The notes below the pieces were generated by a model, which worked only from the letters and a program-made list of their open reading frames with translations, did not search any database and was not told where the DNA came from. From positions 1-64,000 of the forward strand of contig NZ_BDAZ01000010.1 of the NCBI RefSeq assembly GCF_001612725.1: a stretch of 64,000 nucleotides of DNA. Direction: 5' to 3'. The stretch is from Nocardia anaemiae NBRC 100462. Its GTDB lineage: Bacteria > Actinomycetota > Actinomycetes > Mycobacteriales > Mycobacteriaceae. The first letter of the stretch is position 1, and the number at the start of each line of letters is the position of its first letter. This document shows positions 7,306 to 16,066 of the stretch, in pieces. The position numbers and the translations under genes are program-made.

Positions 7306-8570
7306 GCCAGAACCCGTACCCCTACCTCGGTTTCAACCCTGTCCCGGGCGCACCTGACGACGTGGCGGGGCTGCGCGGGCAGATCAGCACCGCCGCCGAG
7401 GCGGTCAAGGAAACCAATCAGCTGTTGAACAGTCTGCGCAACAGCAACGACAACGTCTGGCAGGGCGAGGGCGGCGATGCCTTCCGCGCCCACTTCGATG
7501 CCACCCTCGCCCAGGATCTCGGCTACGCACAGAATTCCCTCGAAAAGGCCGTCGGGCTCCTCGCCGAATGGCACACGGACCTGGTGGGCTTCCAGGACAC
7601 CGCCAAGGCTTTGGAAGCCGAAGCCGCCGAGGCCAAAGGGCAGTACAACAGCGCGCTACAAACATTGCAGCAAGCTCGGTCGAACACAGACCTGGGTCTG
7701 GGCAGTATGACCTTCACCGATCCGGTTGAGTTGCAGGCCGCGCAGACCCGCCTCAACGCGGCCACCGCGCAGGTCAACGCTGCCGTCGCTGCAGTCAACA
7801 CCTGGGAAGGAAACGTCGATTCGATCATCCGTCGCGCGCGAGATCTCGAAAGCACACATGACACCGTGGCTCGGCGGTTCGCCAGCGAATTGGATGCGGC
7901 CGCAAAGGATTTCGCGCCCGGCCCGCCGGACAAGAGCATCTGGGATCGCATCACTGATGCGATAAAAGGTGTCGGCCAGTGGATCAGCGATCACCGAGAG
8001 CAGATCCACGATGTGTTGGCAGGAATAACTGCGGTTACGGGTCTGCTCGCACTGGTTACACCACCGCCCGCCGACGCGATCTTCGCAGGTATCGCGCTCG
8101 TCGCCGGTGTGGGTGTCCTGGCAATGGATGCGCTCGACCCCGAAGTCCGTGACGCATTCAAGGATGTCTTTTCTGGGGATTTCAATGGTGATGCACTGAA
8201 GAAGATAGGGATGACAGTGGGTCTTGACAGCCTAGGTGTCATACCTGGCGTTGGAGGCGCGGTAAAGGGTGTGAAAGCATTTACCGAACTTGGAGAACTG
8301 GCGCCCGCAGTAAGGGCATTCACTGAGGGAGCGCAAGCGCCGGGAATAGCTACCAAAATTATTGATGGTGTTCCGAATGTTGTCAACAAGGTTCCGCTGA
8401 TGCCGTCGGCGGTGACCCGATCCATGAGCGATTTCACTAGCTTCTTCGAGGACTTCAGCCAGGCAGGCAAGTCCGAGGCGGGAACCTCGGCGGCTGGCAT
8501 CGAATTATTCTCACGCGCGGGTAAGGCAGGTCTCGGCCTCTTCAATATTGGGAACGTCGGCAATGGCTGA
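7302..8570 (+). CDS. large WXG-domain protein with internal membrane-active region
   Basis: A 422-residue protein. Residues about 20-110 form a WXG-type helical hairpin (NVWQGEGGDAF, Trp53-x-Gly55). Residues 110-205 are a long Ala/Gln-rich coiled coil (LQQARSN, LNAATAQVNAAV). Then comes an amphipathic stretch (WDRITDAIKGVGQWISDH) and two hydrophobic segments, about residues 240-280 (VLAGITAVTGLLALV and IFAGIALVAGVGVLAM). A Gly-rich segment with VIPGVGGAVKG leads to a roughly 100-residue tail. This plan resembles the N-terminal delivery part of actinobacterial polymorphic toxins, but the tail shows no nuclease or other toxin motif known to me. Composition drops in GC toward the 3' end. It overlaps its neighbours on both sides. 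Confidence 0.7.
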   Translation: MSQNPYPYLGFNPVPGAPDDVAGLRGQISTAAEAVKETNQLLNSLRNSNDNVWQGEGGDAFRAHFDATLAQDLGYAQNSLEKAVGLLAEWHTDLVGFQDTAKALEAEAAEAKGQYNSALQTLQQARSNTDLGLGSMTFTDPVELQAAQTRLNAATAQVNAAVAAVNTWEGNVDSIIRRARDLESTHDTVARRFASELDAAAKDFAPGPPDKSIWDRITDAIKGVGQWISDHREQIHDVLAGITAVTGLLALVTPPPADAIFAGIALVAGVGVLAMDALDPEVRDAFKDVFSGDFNGDALKKIGMTVGLDSLGVIPGVGGAVKGVKAFTELGELAPAVRAFTEGAQAPGIATKIIDGVPNVVNKVPLMPSAVTRSMSDFTSFFEDFSQAGKSEAGTSAAGIELFSRAGKAGLGLFNIGNVGNG

Positions 8571-9204
8571 GACAACGGTAGATATCTGGATTCCGCACGG
8601 CTTCATGGAAATGCCTCTGACCGATATCGCGAGCCGGATCGGCGTTGCCCAGGAGATAGTTGGGGAAATGCGGCCGTCGACCATGAAATCCATGGCTCAG
8701 GCCATCTTACCCGCTGCCGCAGCACTTTTCACCGAGCTGGCCCACAGGGATACGAGATACTGTGGCATAGGTCGGCATCTGACATCGGACGGAAAACTGA
8801 TCACATCATGCATCACGGTTTGCGTTTATGAAACCGACGGAGAGAAGATCAACCCCCGATTGGCTTTGACGAATCTGATCGAGTCCAGGGCCGAATCCGG
8901 CGAAAAATATGATATCGAGATGGTAGATGTGGGCAGTCGGCCAATGATGTTCGCTGAACGAGTGACAGAGCTCCCCACGCCGGAACTTCCCGGGAGGCCG
9001 TACGTGAATAACGCAACGGCCACGTACCAACTCGAAGCGGTAGTGCCGTCAAATGACGGGTCAGCCCTTGCTGCTGTCGAGCTATCGACCGCGGCAGTCG
9101 ACTATGGTCCGGAATTCCGAAAGATGATGGTCGATATGGCGCAGTCGGTCGAGTTCCGGGCACATAGTCGGTCGACGCCCCGTCTCTCGTCGCTGGACTT
9201 GTGA
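8563..9204 (+). CDS. hypothetical protein of the WXG operon
   Basis: A 213-residue soluble protein. ATG 8563 lies inside the end of the preceding gene (eight-base overlap), and the stop overlaps the next start (GTGA at 9201-9204). It begins MAETTVDIWIPHGFMEMPL. A mixed alpha/beta domain with strands such as TATYQLEAVVP and a final segment YGPEFRKMMVDMAQSVEF resembles proteins often found beside ESX substrates in Nocardia and Mycobacterium. I cannot name a family. Given its place behind a WXG protein, a chaperone or immunity-like partner is a reasonable guess only. GC content is lower than in neighbouring housekeeping genes, which fits accessory origin. Confidence 0.6.
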   Translation: MAETTVDIWIPHGFMEMPLTDIASRIGVAQEIVGEMRPSTMKSMAQAILPAAAALFTELAHRDTRYCGIGRHLTSDGKLITSCITVCVYETDGEKINPRLALTNLIESRAESGEKYDIEMVDVGSRPMMFAERVTELPTPELPGRPYVNNATATYQLEAVVPSNDGSALAAVELSTAAVDYGPEFRKMMVDMAQSVEFRAHSRSTPRLSSLDL

Positions 9205-10352
9205 GGGCTTTCATCGTGGAAACATCATCAACTGCCGCATCCTGGCCAGCGACACGCGCCGCGTTGCGAAAGGGCGCGCTGTTGCCGTGGATGGCGCTGG
9301 CCGCCGGGATCGCCAGCATTCCAGCATCGGTAATCTTTATCAGTATGGGCGATTCCGGCCACAGCCATTTGGCCCACCGCATGTCCGCTCCCGGGTGCAT
9401 ATTGTCGGTAATCCTGTTCTGCGCGGGGATTATCGGCGGATGCATGCTGTGGATCAGGAGACGGACAAGGCAGATATTGCTGCGGCACCCCTGGTTGGAG
9501 TATCGAGTCGGCCATGTCACCAACGGCCGGTACGAGTGGGTTGAGCTGAAAGACGCAAACAACACCCGCATCTCACAACTGATCGTCAGCAGTTGGGTTC
9601 ATCAAATAGGTTCAGTGGTAGACGGCAACTCTTCGACAGCATGGTTCGCAGGCGATCCACGCAAACGTGGCGTCATATCGGCGCCAGGTGGCGGCGACTT
9701 TCGGTACGCATACTATTCTCCGGCGAGACAACCGCCCGCGTTCGCGTTCACCGAGAATCGTTCTGGCGATCGACTCGATCCACAGGGATCGCCGCCGCAG
9801 TCCGTTCGCGAATTTCAGTTGAATCCAGACCGCGGTCGCGTGATGATGAAGCCGGTCGGTGAATCAGCGGCGCGGCATGGTGGCTCACAAGACACTCGTT
9901 ATCCGTCACCCCGCGTGCTCCGTCGAGTCTTGGCCTTCGCACTTGATTGGGCATTACATCTCGGCGTCGGGATCGGCTCGGCGATCGCCGTCAGTCCCGA
10001 GTTTTCGGTCGAGGCCGCTACCCGGTTCGATTGGAAGCATCTGGGTGTGAGTCCGATTGTCGTGCTGGGGTTCTGGATGCTGGCGTCGGTAGCCGACCGC
10101 GTCGGTGTGCAGGCGATCTTCCACACGACCGTTGGCAAGGCCGTATTCGGATTGCGCGTCATCCGCCCCGACGACGGAACCTTCCCTTCGCTCGGACGAT
10201 TGTTGGCCGTGTGGTTGGTAGATCTGTATTTAGTGGTGGGGTTTCCGATCGCGCTCGTCGGCAACGGCGATCTACCGGGGCCGGATAGGGTTGGGGACTA
10301 CTTCCTGCCAGCCGTACGAAGACGAGACCTGCGGCAGCGCAACGAAGTCTGA
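9201..10352 (+). CDS. RDD-family membrane protein with N-terminal membrane anchor
   Basis: A 383-residue membrane protein. Two N-terminal transmembrane helices (LLPWMALAAGIASIPASVIF and ILSVILFCAGIIGGCMLWI) are followed by a soluble middle region (about residues 90-235), and then an RDD domain of three helices: RVLAFALDWALHLGVGIGSA with the Arg and Asp that name the family, a second helix (IVVLGFWMLASVADRVGV), and a third after KAVFGLRVIRPDDG. RDD proteins are thought to move ions or small substrates. GTG 9201 overlaps the upstream stop, making this the last gene of the WXG operon. The N-terminal part matches nothing I know. Confidence 0.75.
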   Translation: MRAFIVETSSTAASWPATRAALRKGALLPWMALAAGIASIPASVIFISMGDSGHSHLAHRMSAPGCILSVILFCAGIIGGCMLWIRRRTRQILLRHPWLEYRVGHVTNGRYEWVELKDANNTRISQLIVSSWVHQIGSVVDGNSSTAWFAGDPRKRGVISAPGGGDFRYAYYSPARQPPAFAFTENRSGDRLDPQGSPPQSVREFQLNPDRGRVMMKPVGESAARHGGSQDTRYPSPRVLRRVLAFALDWALHLGVGIGSAIAVSPEFSVEAATRFDWKHLGVSPIVVLGFWMLASVADRVGVQAIFHTTVGKAVFGLRVIRPDDGTFPSLGRLLAVWLVDLYLVVGFPIALVGNGDLPGPDRVGDYFLPAVRRRDLRQRNEV

Positions 10353-10497
10353 TGGAACTCGTGCGGCCTGTCATCACCATCAGCGAGGCCAGCAGCCGCG
10401 ACGACAACAAGACCCGAAGGTCGCTGCACCGGCCAGCTGGAACCGGGCACCCAGCAGGTGACCTTCACGGTGAAGGTCACCTGGGGTCCGGGCTGAG
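10353..10497 (+). pseudogene. possible 3' remnant of a coding sequence, with palindrome
   Basis: Between the RDD gene and fabH, one frame ending in TGA at 10494-10496 reads TGQLEPGTQQVTFTVKVTW, which looks like the last beta strand of an exported protein. Just before it another frame reads PVITISEASSRDDNKT. Neither has a start. This could be a decayed, frameshifted gene end. The same bases contain a perfect palindrome (arms 10455-10468 and 10470-10483) that could work as a terminator between the two convergent genes. Confidence 0.3.
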
Positions 10498-11526
10498 CTA
10501 CTGCCAGTTGGGCAGCGTGACAACCTGCGCGGCGTAGGAAAGACCCGCACCGAAGGCGATCAGCAGCGCGGTATCGCCCGGCTTCGACTCGCCCTTGCGC
10601 AGCAGCGCCTCAATGGCCAGCGGAATCGAGGCGGCCGAGGTATTTCCGGTCTCCTCGATATCGTTGGCGAGTGCGCAGTGCTCGGGCAGCTTGAGCACGC
10701 GGGCCATGATCTCGATGATCCGGCCGTTGGCCTGGTGCGGGATCATCGCGTCCAGGTCGTCGGTGGATAGGCCCGCGCGATCGATGGCATCGCGGCAGAC
10801 CTTCTCCAACGAATGTGCCGCCCAGCGGAATACCGCCGTACCCTCCATGGCGAGGTAGGGCCGCACCGCGTCCAGGCCCTTCTCCTCGATTTCGGCGAAG
10901 AACTCCATCCAGTCCTTGTCCTGGCGGATCGCATGGTGCTGGGTGCCGTCCGAACCCCAGACCGTCGGGCCGATGCCCTGCTCCTCCGAGGGACCGACCA
11001 CCACCGCGCCCGCGCCGTCGGCGAACAGGAAGGCGGTCGCGCGGTCCTTCGGATTGATGGTGTTGGTCAGTTTCTCCACGCCGATCACCAGCACATGTCC
11101 GGCGGTTCCGGCGCGCACCAGATCCGAGGCCAGCGCGAGCGCGTGACAGAAGCCCGCGCATCCGGCCGAGATATCGAACGCCGCCGTGCCGTTCATGCCC
11201 AGCTCGGTGGCGATCTGCGGCGCGGCCGCCGGAGTCAGCAAGAGGTGGGTGGAGGTGGCGACGATGACACAGTCGACCTGTTCGACTTCGACTCCGGCGG
11301 ATTCGAGCGCGCCGCGAGAGGCCGCGACGCTCATGCTCTGAATCGTCTCCTCCTTCGAGGCGAAGCGCCGCGTTTTGATTCCGGAACGGGTGCGGATCCA
11401 CTCGTCACTCGAGTCGATGGGTCCGGCCACCTCGTCGTTGGTGACGATCCGAGCGGGGCGGTAAACGCCGAGCCCGAGGATCGCCGTGTGCTCAGCCCCT
11501 GTTGTCTGGGCGATTCGAGCAGCCAT
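10498..11526 (-). CDS. fabH: beta-ketoacyl-ACP synthase III (FabH)
   Basis: A 342-residue thiolase-fold enzyme that condenses an acyl-CoA primer with malonyl-ACP to start fatty acid chains. The catalytic triad is visible: Cys123 in ISAGCAGFCHAL, His264 in IPHQANGRI and Asn295 in ETGNTSAAS. The C-terminal GAGLSYAAQVV glycine motif is also present and the length is normal. The ATG at 11526 follows a TAGGAG site. Mycobacterial FabH prefers long acyl-CoA primers for mycolic acid precursors; the primer preference here cannot be read. It stands alone on the minus strand, divergent from the GlsB-like gene. Confidence 0.92.
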   Translation of the reverse strand: MAARIAQTTGAEHTAILGLGVYRPARIVTNDEVAGPIDSSDEWIRTRSGIKTRRFASKEETIQSMSVAASRGALESAGVEVEQVDCVIVATSTHLLLTPAAAPQIATELGMNGTAAFDISAGCAGFCHALALASDLVRAGTAGHVLVIGVEKLTNTINPKDRATAFLFADGAGAVVVGPSEEQGIGPTVWGSDGTQHHAIRQDKDWMEFFAEIEEKGLDAVRPYLAMEGTAVFRWAAHSLEKVCRDAIDRAGLSTDDLDAMIPHQANGRIIEIMARVLKLPEHCALANDIEETGNTSAASIPLAIEALLRKGESKPGDTALLIAFGAGLSYAAQVVTLPNWQ

Positions 11527-11749
11527 GATGCGTCTCCTATGTACCTGCGGCGGCGCCGCCGGGTGCTACCCCGAAAGCAAAAAATGAGTCCCTCATCGGC
11601 CGGCCGCCTACGTCACCGTAGACATGAGGCCCCCTCATATTAGCCCGAGTCGTGCTTGTTGGGAGTGCGTATTCTCACATTTGACGGGTATACCCCTCGA
11701 AGCACGCCCTGTGCTGCGGCGCTGCCCCAACTAGTGATTCGAGGTCACC

Positions 11750-12022
11750 ATGCTCGGACTCGGGATTATCGGGTGGATCATCATCGGCGGTCTGGCCGGC
11801 TGGATCGCCAGCAAGATAATGAAGACGGATGCCCAACAAGGCATCCTCCTCAATATCGTGGTCGGTGTGGTCGGCGGCCTACTAGGCGGATTCCTACTCA
11901 AGTTGCTAGGCGTCGACGTCGAGGGCGGCGGTCTCTGGTTCAGCTTCTTCACCTGCCTCGGTGGCGCGGTGATTCTGCTGTTCCTGGTGCGGCTGTTCAC
12001 CGGCCGTAAAGCCATGCGCTGA
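11750..12022 (+). CDS. GlsB/YeaQ/YmgE-family small membrane protein
   Basis: A 90-residue protein with three predicted membrane helices (LGIIGWIIIGGLAGWIAS, IVVGVVGGLLGGFLL and FFTCLGGAVILLFLVRLF), rich in Gly-zipper motifs. It belongs to the transglycosylase-associated family (PF04226), whose members are often stress-induced. The loop KIMKTDAQQGILLN between helices 1 and 2 is typical. The function is not known with certainty in any organism. It lies between fabH and psd as a separate unit. Confidence 0.88.
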   Translation: MLGLGIIGWIIIGGLAGWIASKIMKTDAQQGILLNIVVGVVGGLLGGFLLKLLGVDVEGGGLWFSFFTCLGGAVILLFLVRLFTGRKAMR

Positions 12023-12124
12023 CCGTGGGGTGCCACAGGCTCGATTCCCGTAAGGTGTGAACGCTTGCGCCGACCTATCGTTGAGGGGCGCAAACCGTCT
12101 GCATCGAGCACGAAAGAGGAGCCT

Positions 12125-12847
12125 GTGGCACGCCGTCCCACCCCGCCCGGCACGCCCGAGACGACCGGAGTCGGCCATGTCGTCGATCTGGTCCGGGCCG
12201 CGATTCCCCCGCTGCATCCCGCCGGGCTGCCCTTCGTCGCGGCACCGCTCGCGGTGGCGGTAATCGGGGGTAAACGCAAGTGGGTGCGCCGAACGGGGTT
12301 GTTGGCCGCCGCGGCCTGCGCGACCTTCTTCCGGCATCCGAATCGGGTGCCGCCAAACCGGGCTGGCGTGGTCGTCGCCCCGGCCGACGGTGAGATCGCC
12401 CTGGTCGATACCGCGACTCCGCCCGCCGAACTCGGCCTCGGCGATGCGCCGCTGCCGCGCGTGAGCATTTTCCTTTCGGTGCTCGATGTGCATGTACAGC
12501 GCACGCCGATCTCCGGCACCGTGCGCACGGTGCTGCACCAGTCCGGTCAGTTCCGTTCGGCGGATCTGCCCGAGGCCAGTGCGGTGAACGAGCGCAACAG
12601 CATGGTCATCGATACCCCCGGTGGCGCGCAGCTCGTGGTCGTGCAGATCGCGGGCCTGCTGGCGCGGCGCATCGTCTGCGACGCGCAGGTCGGTGACAAA
12701 CTGACCATCGGCGACACCTACGGCCTGATCCGTTTCGGGTCCCGGGTCGACACATACTTCCCGGCGGGCACCGAACTGCTCGTCGAACCCGGACAGCGCA
12801 CGATCGGGGGCGAGACCGTGCTGGCCGTACTTGCCACCGACTCATGA
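12125..12847 (+). CDS. psd: phosphatidylserine decarboxylase proenzyme
   Basis: A 240-residue short-form Psd that makes phosphatidylethanolamine from phosphatidylserine at the inner membrane. The self-cleavage site that forms the pyruvoyl group is FGS (Ser206), near the C-terminus. The substrate-pocket motif [15 protein letters not shown] (His123) is present, and a hydrophobic segment near residues 35-65 can anchor the protein. GTG 12125 is used because GAGGAG sits just upstream; the frame extends further 5' without a start signal. The stop overlaps the pssA start, so substrate-producing and substrate-using enzymes are coupled. It is comparable to Rv0437c. Confidence 0.93.
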   Translation: MARRPTPPGTPETTGVGHVVDLVRAAIPPLHPAGLPFVAAPLAVAVIGGKRKWVRRTGLLAAAACATFFRHPNRVPPNRAGVVVAPADGEIALVDTATPPAELGLGDAPLPRVSIFLSVLDVHVQRTPISGTVRTVLHQSGQFRSADLPEASAVNERNSMVIDTPGGAQLVVVQIAGLLARRIVCDAQVGDKLTIGDTYGLIRFGSRVDTYFPAGTELLVEPGQRTIGGETVLAVLATDS

Positions 12848-13746
12848 TGGAGCAGGCCCTGCCCACACCGCAGCGAAGGCGCCGGTCCATCCGGCTGTTG
12901 CCGAGCATTGTGACAATCATGGCGCTGTGCGCCGGACTGTCCGCGGTGAAGTTCGCCCTGGACGACAGGCTCGACATCTCCTTGGCGATGATCGGCGCGG
13001 CGGCCGTACTGGATACCCTCGACGGTCGGCTGGCCCGAATGTTGAGTGCCACCACCAAGATGGGCGCCGAACTCGATTCGCTCTCCGACGCGATCTCCTT
13101 CGGTGTCGCGCCCGGTCTGGTGATCTATATCGCGCTGCTGGACAGCAACAGCGCGGGCTGGATCATCGCGCTGGTTTTCGCGGTGAGCCTTGTGCTGCGC
13201 CTGGCCAGGTTCAACACCCTGCTCGACGACGACACCCGACCGCAGTGGGCGCGCGAGTATTTCGTCGGCGTCCCCGCACCGGCGGCGGCGTTGATCGCGC
13301 TGGTGCCGATCGGGCTGTACGTGCAGTTCGGTGACGGCTGGTGGGTCGGCTACTACGAGGTCGCGGCCTGGACGTTGTTCGCGGCGGGGTTGGCGGTCAG
13401 TACGATTCCGACGCTGGCCATGAAGTCGGTATCGGTGGCGCCGCAGGCGGCGGCCGGGCTGCTGGTGCTGACCGCGCTCGCGGCGGCGCTGTTGGTCACG
13501 TATCCGATCGTGCTGCTGCTGGTGCTGGTCGCGCTATACCTCGGGCACATCCCGTTCGCATGGCATTCGCAGCGCTGGGTGGCCGCGCGTCCGGAGACCT
13601 GGCAGCACAAGCCATCCGAACGCCGGGCCCAGCGGCGGGCGCAGCGCCGACGGCCCGCTCTGCGGCGTCCGGCGATCCGCGGGGCGAGCCGCTTGCGGCT
13701 GCGCCGTCCGGGTAAGGAACGTCCGGTAGACGAACTGCATCACTGA
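12844..13746 (+). CDS. pssA: CDP-diacylglycerol-serine O-phosphatidyltransferase
   Basis: A 300-residue integral membrane enzyme that makes phosphatidylserine from CDP-diacylglycerol and serine. The CDP-alcohol phosphatidyltransferase signature D-G-x2-A-R-x8-G-x3-D-x3-D is complete (Asp60, Gly61, Ala64, Arg65, Gly74, Asp78, Asp82). About eight hydrophobic helices follow. The last 60 residues are unusually basic ([12 protein letters not shown] and similar), probably a cytoplasmic tail that contacts anionic lipid. ATG 12844 overlaps psd by four bases; a second ATG at 12847 is also possible. It is comparable to Rv0436c. Confidence 0.93.
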   Translation: MMEQALPTPQRRRRSIRLLPSIVTIMALCAGLSAVKFALDDRLDISLAMIGAAAVLDTLDGRLARMLSATTKMGAELDSLSDAISFGVAPGLVIYIALLDSNSAGWIIALVFAVSLVLRLARFNTLLDDDTRPQWAREYFVGVPAPAAALIALVPIGLYVQFGDGWWVGYYEVAAWTLFAAGLAVSTIPTLAMKSVSVAPQAAAGLLVLTALAAALLVTYPIVLLLVLVALYLGHIPFAWHSQRWVAARPETWQHKPSERRAQRRAQRRRPALRRPAIRGASRLRLRRPGKERPVDELHH

Positions 13747-13765
13747 GCCGTCGCTGGTCGCAGGT

Positions 13766-13779
13766 ATTCCTTAAGGAAT
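13766..13779. promoter_or_regulatory. perfect 14-bp palindrome ATTCCTTAAGGAAT
   Basis: An exact palindrome 20 bases after the pssA stop and about 200 bases before the sigma factor start. It is too short to be a terminator and its A+T core stands out in this GC-rich region. It is a candidate operator for the sigma factor/oxidoreductase unit; the binding protein is unknown. Confidence 0.4.
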
Positions 13780-13973
13780 CATCTAGGTCGCGCGGGAATG
13801 CTGCAGCTATGAGCGGTGTTGCGGCACTTGGTGGTTTGGGGTTCTGGGGATTCGATCTGGGTCGGGTTTTCGGTGGCGGCCGGACCATCGGATCGGCAGG
13901 CGAACTCTCGAAGGCCGGGCGGATCGCGACCGGTACCGTCATCTTCGGCGGCCGAGCACGGAAGAAGGTGGCG

Positions 13974-14849
13974 GTGGAACCGGACGGATTGCGCGAATTC
14001 CAGGCGCATCGCCCGCGTCTGTTCGCGCTCGCCTATCGGATGCTCGGCTCCGCGACCGAGGCCGAGGATGCGGTACAGGAGACCTACCTGCGCTGGGATG
14101 GCACCGACCGCAGCACGATTCGCTCGGCGGAGGCCTGGCTGACCACCACGATCGTGAATCTCTGCCGCACCTGGCTGGTTTCGGCGCGGGCTCGCCGCGA
14201 GACCTACGTCGGCCCCTGGTTGCCCGAGCCGGTGCCGACCGGGCGCGGTGAACTCGGGCCGCTGGAGACGGTGGAGGAGCGCGAGCTGGTATCGCTGGCG
14301 CTGCTGACGGCATTGGAACGGTTGAGCCCGATCGAGCGGGCGGTTTTCGTGCTGCGCGAGGCATTCGGATACGCGCACCGGGAGATCGCGGACATGCTCG
14401 CGGTATCCGAGGCCAATTCGCAGCAGATCTTCCGTCGGGCCGGTATCCGGGTGCGTGAGGGGCGGCCGCGCTTCGATGTTCCGGCCGACCAGGCCCGCGA
14501 ACTGATCGAACGCTTCCTGAAGGCCGCGCGGATCGGCGATCTCGAGGCTTTGGAACGGATGCTCGCCGCCGATGTGGTCTCGACCGCGGACGGCGGCGGT
14601 CAGGTCACCGCTGCTCGGCGGCCGATTGTCGGGGCTGCCGCGGTCGCGCGGTATGTGGCCGGACTGTTCCGCTGGGAAGTGCCGGGGATGGCAATGGCGC
14701 TGGAGGAGATCAACGGCGCGCTCGCGGTCGTCGTGCGACTGGCGGGCGAGCCCGCACTCGTTGTCGGCGTGGACACCCTCGACGATGCGGTGACCGCGCT
14801 GCGCTTGATCGTCAATCCGGAGAAACTGACCCATATCGGTCGGAAGTGA
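13974..14849 (+). CDS. ECF sigma factor, SigJ type (ECF41-like) with SnoaL-like C-terminal domain
   Basis: About 291 residues. The sigma-2 region is near the start (FALAYRMLGSATEAEDAVQETYLRW), and sigma-4 with its helix-turn-helix follows (LSPIERAVFVLREAFGYAHREIADML). From about residue 165 there is a SnoaL/NTF2-like domain (RELIERFLKAARIGDLEALE). In this sigma group that domain replaces an anti-sigma factor and controls activity in cis. The frame is open back to an ATG at 13809, but the extra 55 residues (Gly-rich, no Shine-Dalgarno) look non-native, so I prefer GTG 13974 behind AGAAGG. The downstream oxidoreductase gene is the usual partner of this sigma group, probably its target. Confidence 0.85.
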   Translation: MEPDGLREFQAHRPRLFALAYRMLGSATEAEDAVQETYLRWDGTDRSTIRSAEAWLTTTIVNLCRTWLVSARARRETYVGPWLPEPVPTGRGELGPLETVEERELVSLALLTALERLSPIERAVFVLREAFGYAHREIADMLAVSEANSQQIFRRAGIRVREGRPRFDVPADQARELIERFLKAARIGDLEALERMLAADVVSTADGGGQVTAARRPIVGAAAVARYVAGLFRWEVPGMAMALEEINGALAVVVRLAGEPALVVGVDTLDDAVTALRLIVNPEKLTHIGRK

Positions 14850-14931
14850 CGCGGGTCATTATCCGAGGCTGTCAGCGATCGCCAGGCTGTCCGGTCTGAG
14901 GGGTGTCGGCCGATCGAAAGGGAGCCACATC

Positions 14932-16014
14932 ATGACCGGACAGCATCGAATCGTCGTCCTCGGCGCCGGGTACGCGGGGCTGGCGGCGGCCCGCCGGTTG
15001 GCGCGCGCCGCCCGCGACGCCCACATCACCGTTGTCGACGCCCGCGCGAGCTTTGTCGAACGGGTGCGGTTGCACCAATACGCTGCGGGGCAGTCGATTC
15101 CGGAATGGGATCTGCGAGAGTTGCTCGAGCCCAAGCGAATCCGATTCGTGCAGGCCTGGGCGCACCGGATCGAGCACAAGCGGGTGATCCTGGACGGCGC
15201 ACCGGATCTCGAATACGACGCACTCATCTACGCGTTGGGCAGTACCAACGATCCGGGCGTGGAGGGAGTGGCCGAGTACGCGTATTCTGTTGCCACACCT
15301 GATGGTTCGGAACATTTGCGGACCGGTGCGGCGGGGCGGATCGTGGTGGTCGGTGGCGGCGCCACCGGAATAGAGTTGGCCGCGGAACTTGCCGAGTCCC
15401 GGTCGGATTCGCGGGTGTTGCTGCTCGGCTCGGATGAGCCAGCCTCTTGGCTGTCCGCGCGGGCGCGAGATCACGTGCGACGGGTGCTGGAGCGGCTCGG
15501 CGTCGAGATCCGTTCGGACGCAAAGGTTATCGAGGTGACGCCGGAGGGCGTCCGGTTGGCTGACGGTGCCGTGGTCGGGGCCGCCGCGACGGTGTGGACC
15601 GCCGGATTCGGGGTGCCGGAGCTGGCGCGACGGTCCGGGCTCGCGGTGGACGGGCACGGTCGGGTGCTGACCGACGAGACATTGCGCTCGATATCGCATC
15701 CGGATGTGTATGCGGCCGGTGACGCCGCTGTGATCGCGGGTCCGGGTGGTCGGGAGCTGCGGATGGCTTGTGCGACGGCATTGCCCACCGGTAAGTACGC
15801 CGCCGATGCCGTTGTCGCCCGGCTGGCCGGTCGTGCGCCGCGTGAGCTGCGGTTCCGGTACTTCTTCCAGTGCATCAGTCTCGGTCGCCGCGATGGTGTC
15901 ATCCAGTTTCTGCACGCGGACGACTCGCCGGGAAGGACCGTGCTCACCGGGCGGACGGCGGCCTGGTTCAAGGAGCAGATCGTGCGTGGTGCGGCCGGAG
16001 CGGCGCGTCCCTAA
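14932..16014 (+). CDS. FAD-dependent NADH dehydrogenase-like oxidoreductase
   Basis: A 360-residue two-dinucleotide-binding protein related to type II NADH dehydrogenases. The FAD site is IVVLGAGYAGLAAARRLA at the N-terminus, the NAD(P)H site is IVVVGGGATGIELAAELAE in the middle, and the third motif is HPDVYAAGDAA. There is no CxxC redox pair and no clear C-terminal membrane anchor. ATG 14932 follows GGGAG. It is 82 bases after the SigJ-like gene on the same strand. Sigma factor and oxidoreductase form a recurrent pair in actinobacteria, and the enzyme is a likely regulon member. The electron acceptor is unknown. Confidence 0.85.
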   Translation: MTGQHRIVVLGAGYAGLAAARRLARAARDAHITVVDARASFVERVRLHQYAAGQSIPEWDLRELLEPKRIRFVQAWAHRIEHKRVILDGAPDLEYDALIYALGSTNDPGVEGVAEYAYSVATPDGSEHLRTGAAGRIVVVGGGATGIELAAELAESRSDSRVLLLGSDEPASWLSARARDHVRRVLERLGVEIRSDAKVIEVTPEGVRLADGAVVGAAATVWTAGFGVPELARRSGLAVDGHGRVLTDETLRSISHPDVYAAGDAAVIAGPGGRELRMACATALPTGKYAADAVVARLAGRAPRELRFRYFFQCISLGRRDGVIQFLHADDSPGRTVLTGRTAAWFKEQIVRGAAGAARP

Positions 16015-16018
16015 TTCG

Positions 16019-16065
16019 CGTCAACTAATGGTTGACGAAGTCGGATCGTCAACTTATGGTTGACG
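16019..16065. promoter_or_regulatory. two tandem palindromic operators, CGTCAAC-N5-GTTGACG
   Basis: Two copies of an inverted repeat with identical seven-base arms: 16019-16037 (spacer TAATG) and 16047-16065 (spacer TTATG). The centres are 28 bases apart and the second copy abuts the ATG at 16067. This is a strong candidate operator pair, most simply for autoregulation by the downstream protein, which carries a helix-turn-helix-like N-terminus. Confidence 0.7.
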
Positions 16066-16066
16066 C

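Noticed and set aside
13809..13973. N-terminal extension of the sigma factor
   Set aside because: No ribosome binding site, Gly-rich sequence unlike the family, and sigma-2 begins right after the later GTG; kept only as an open question.
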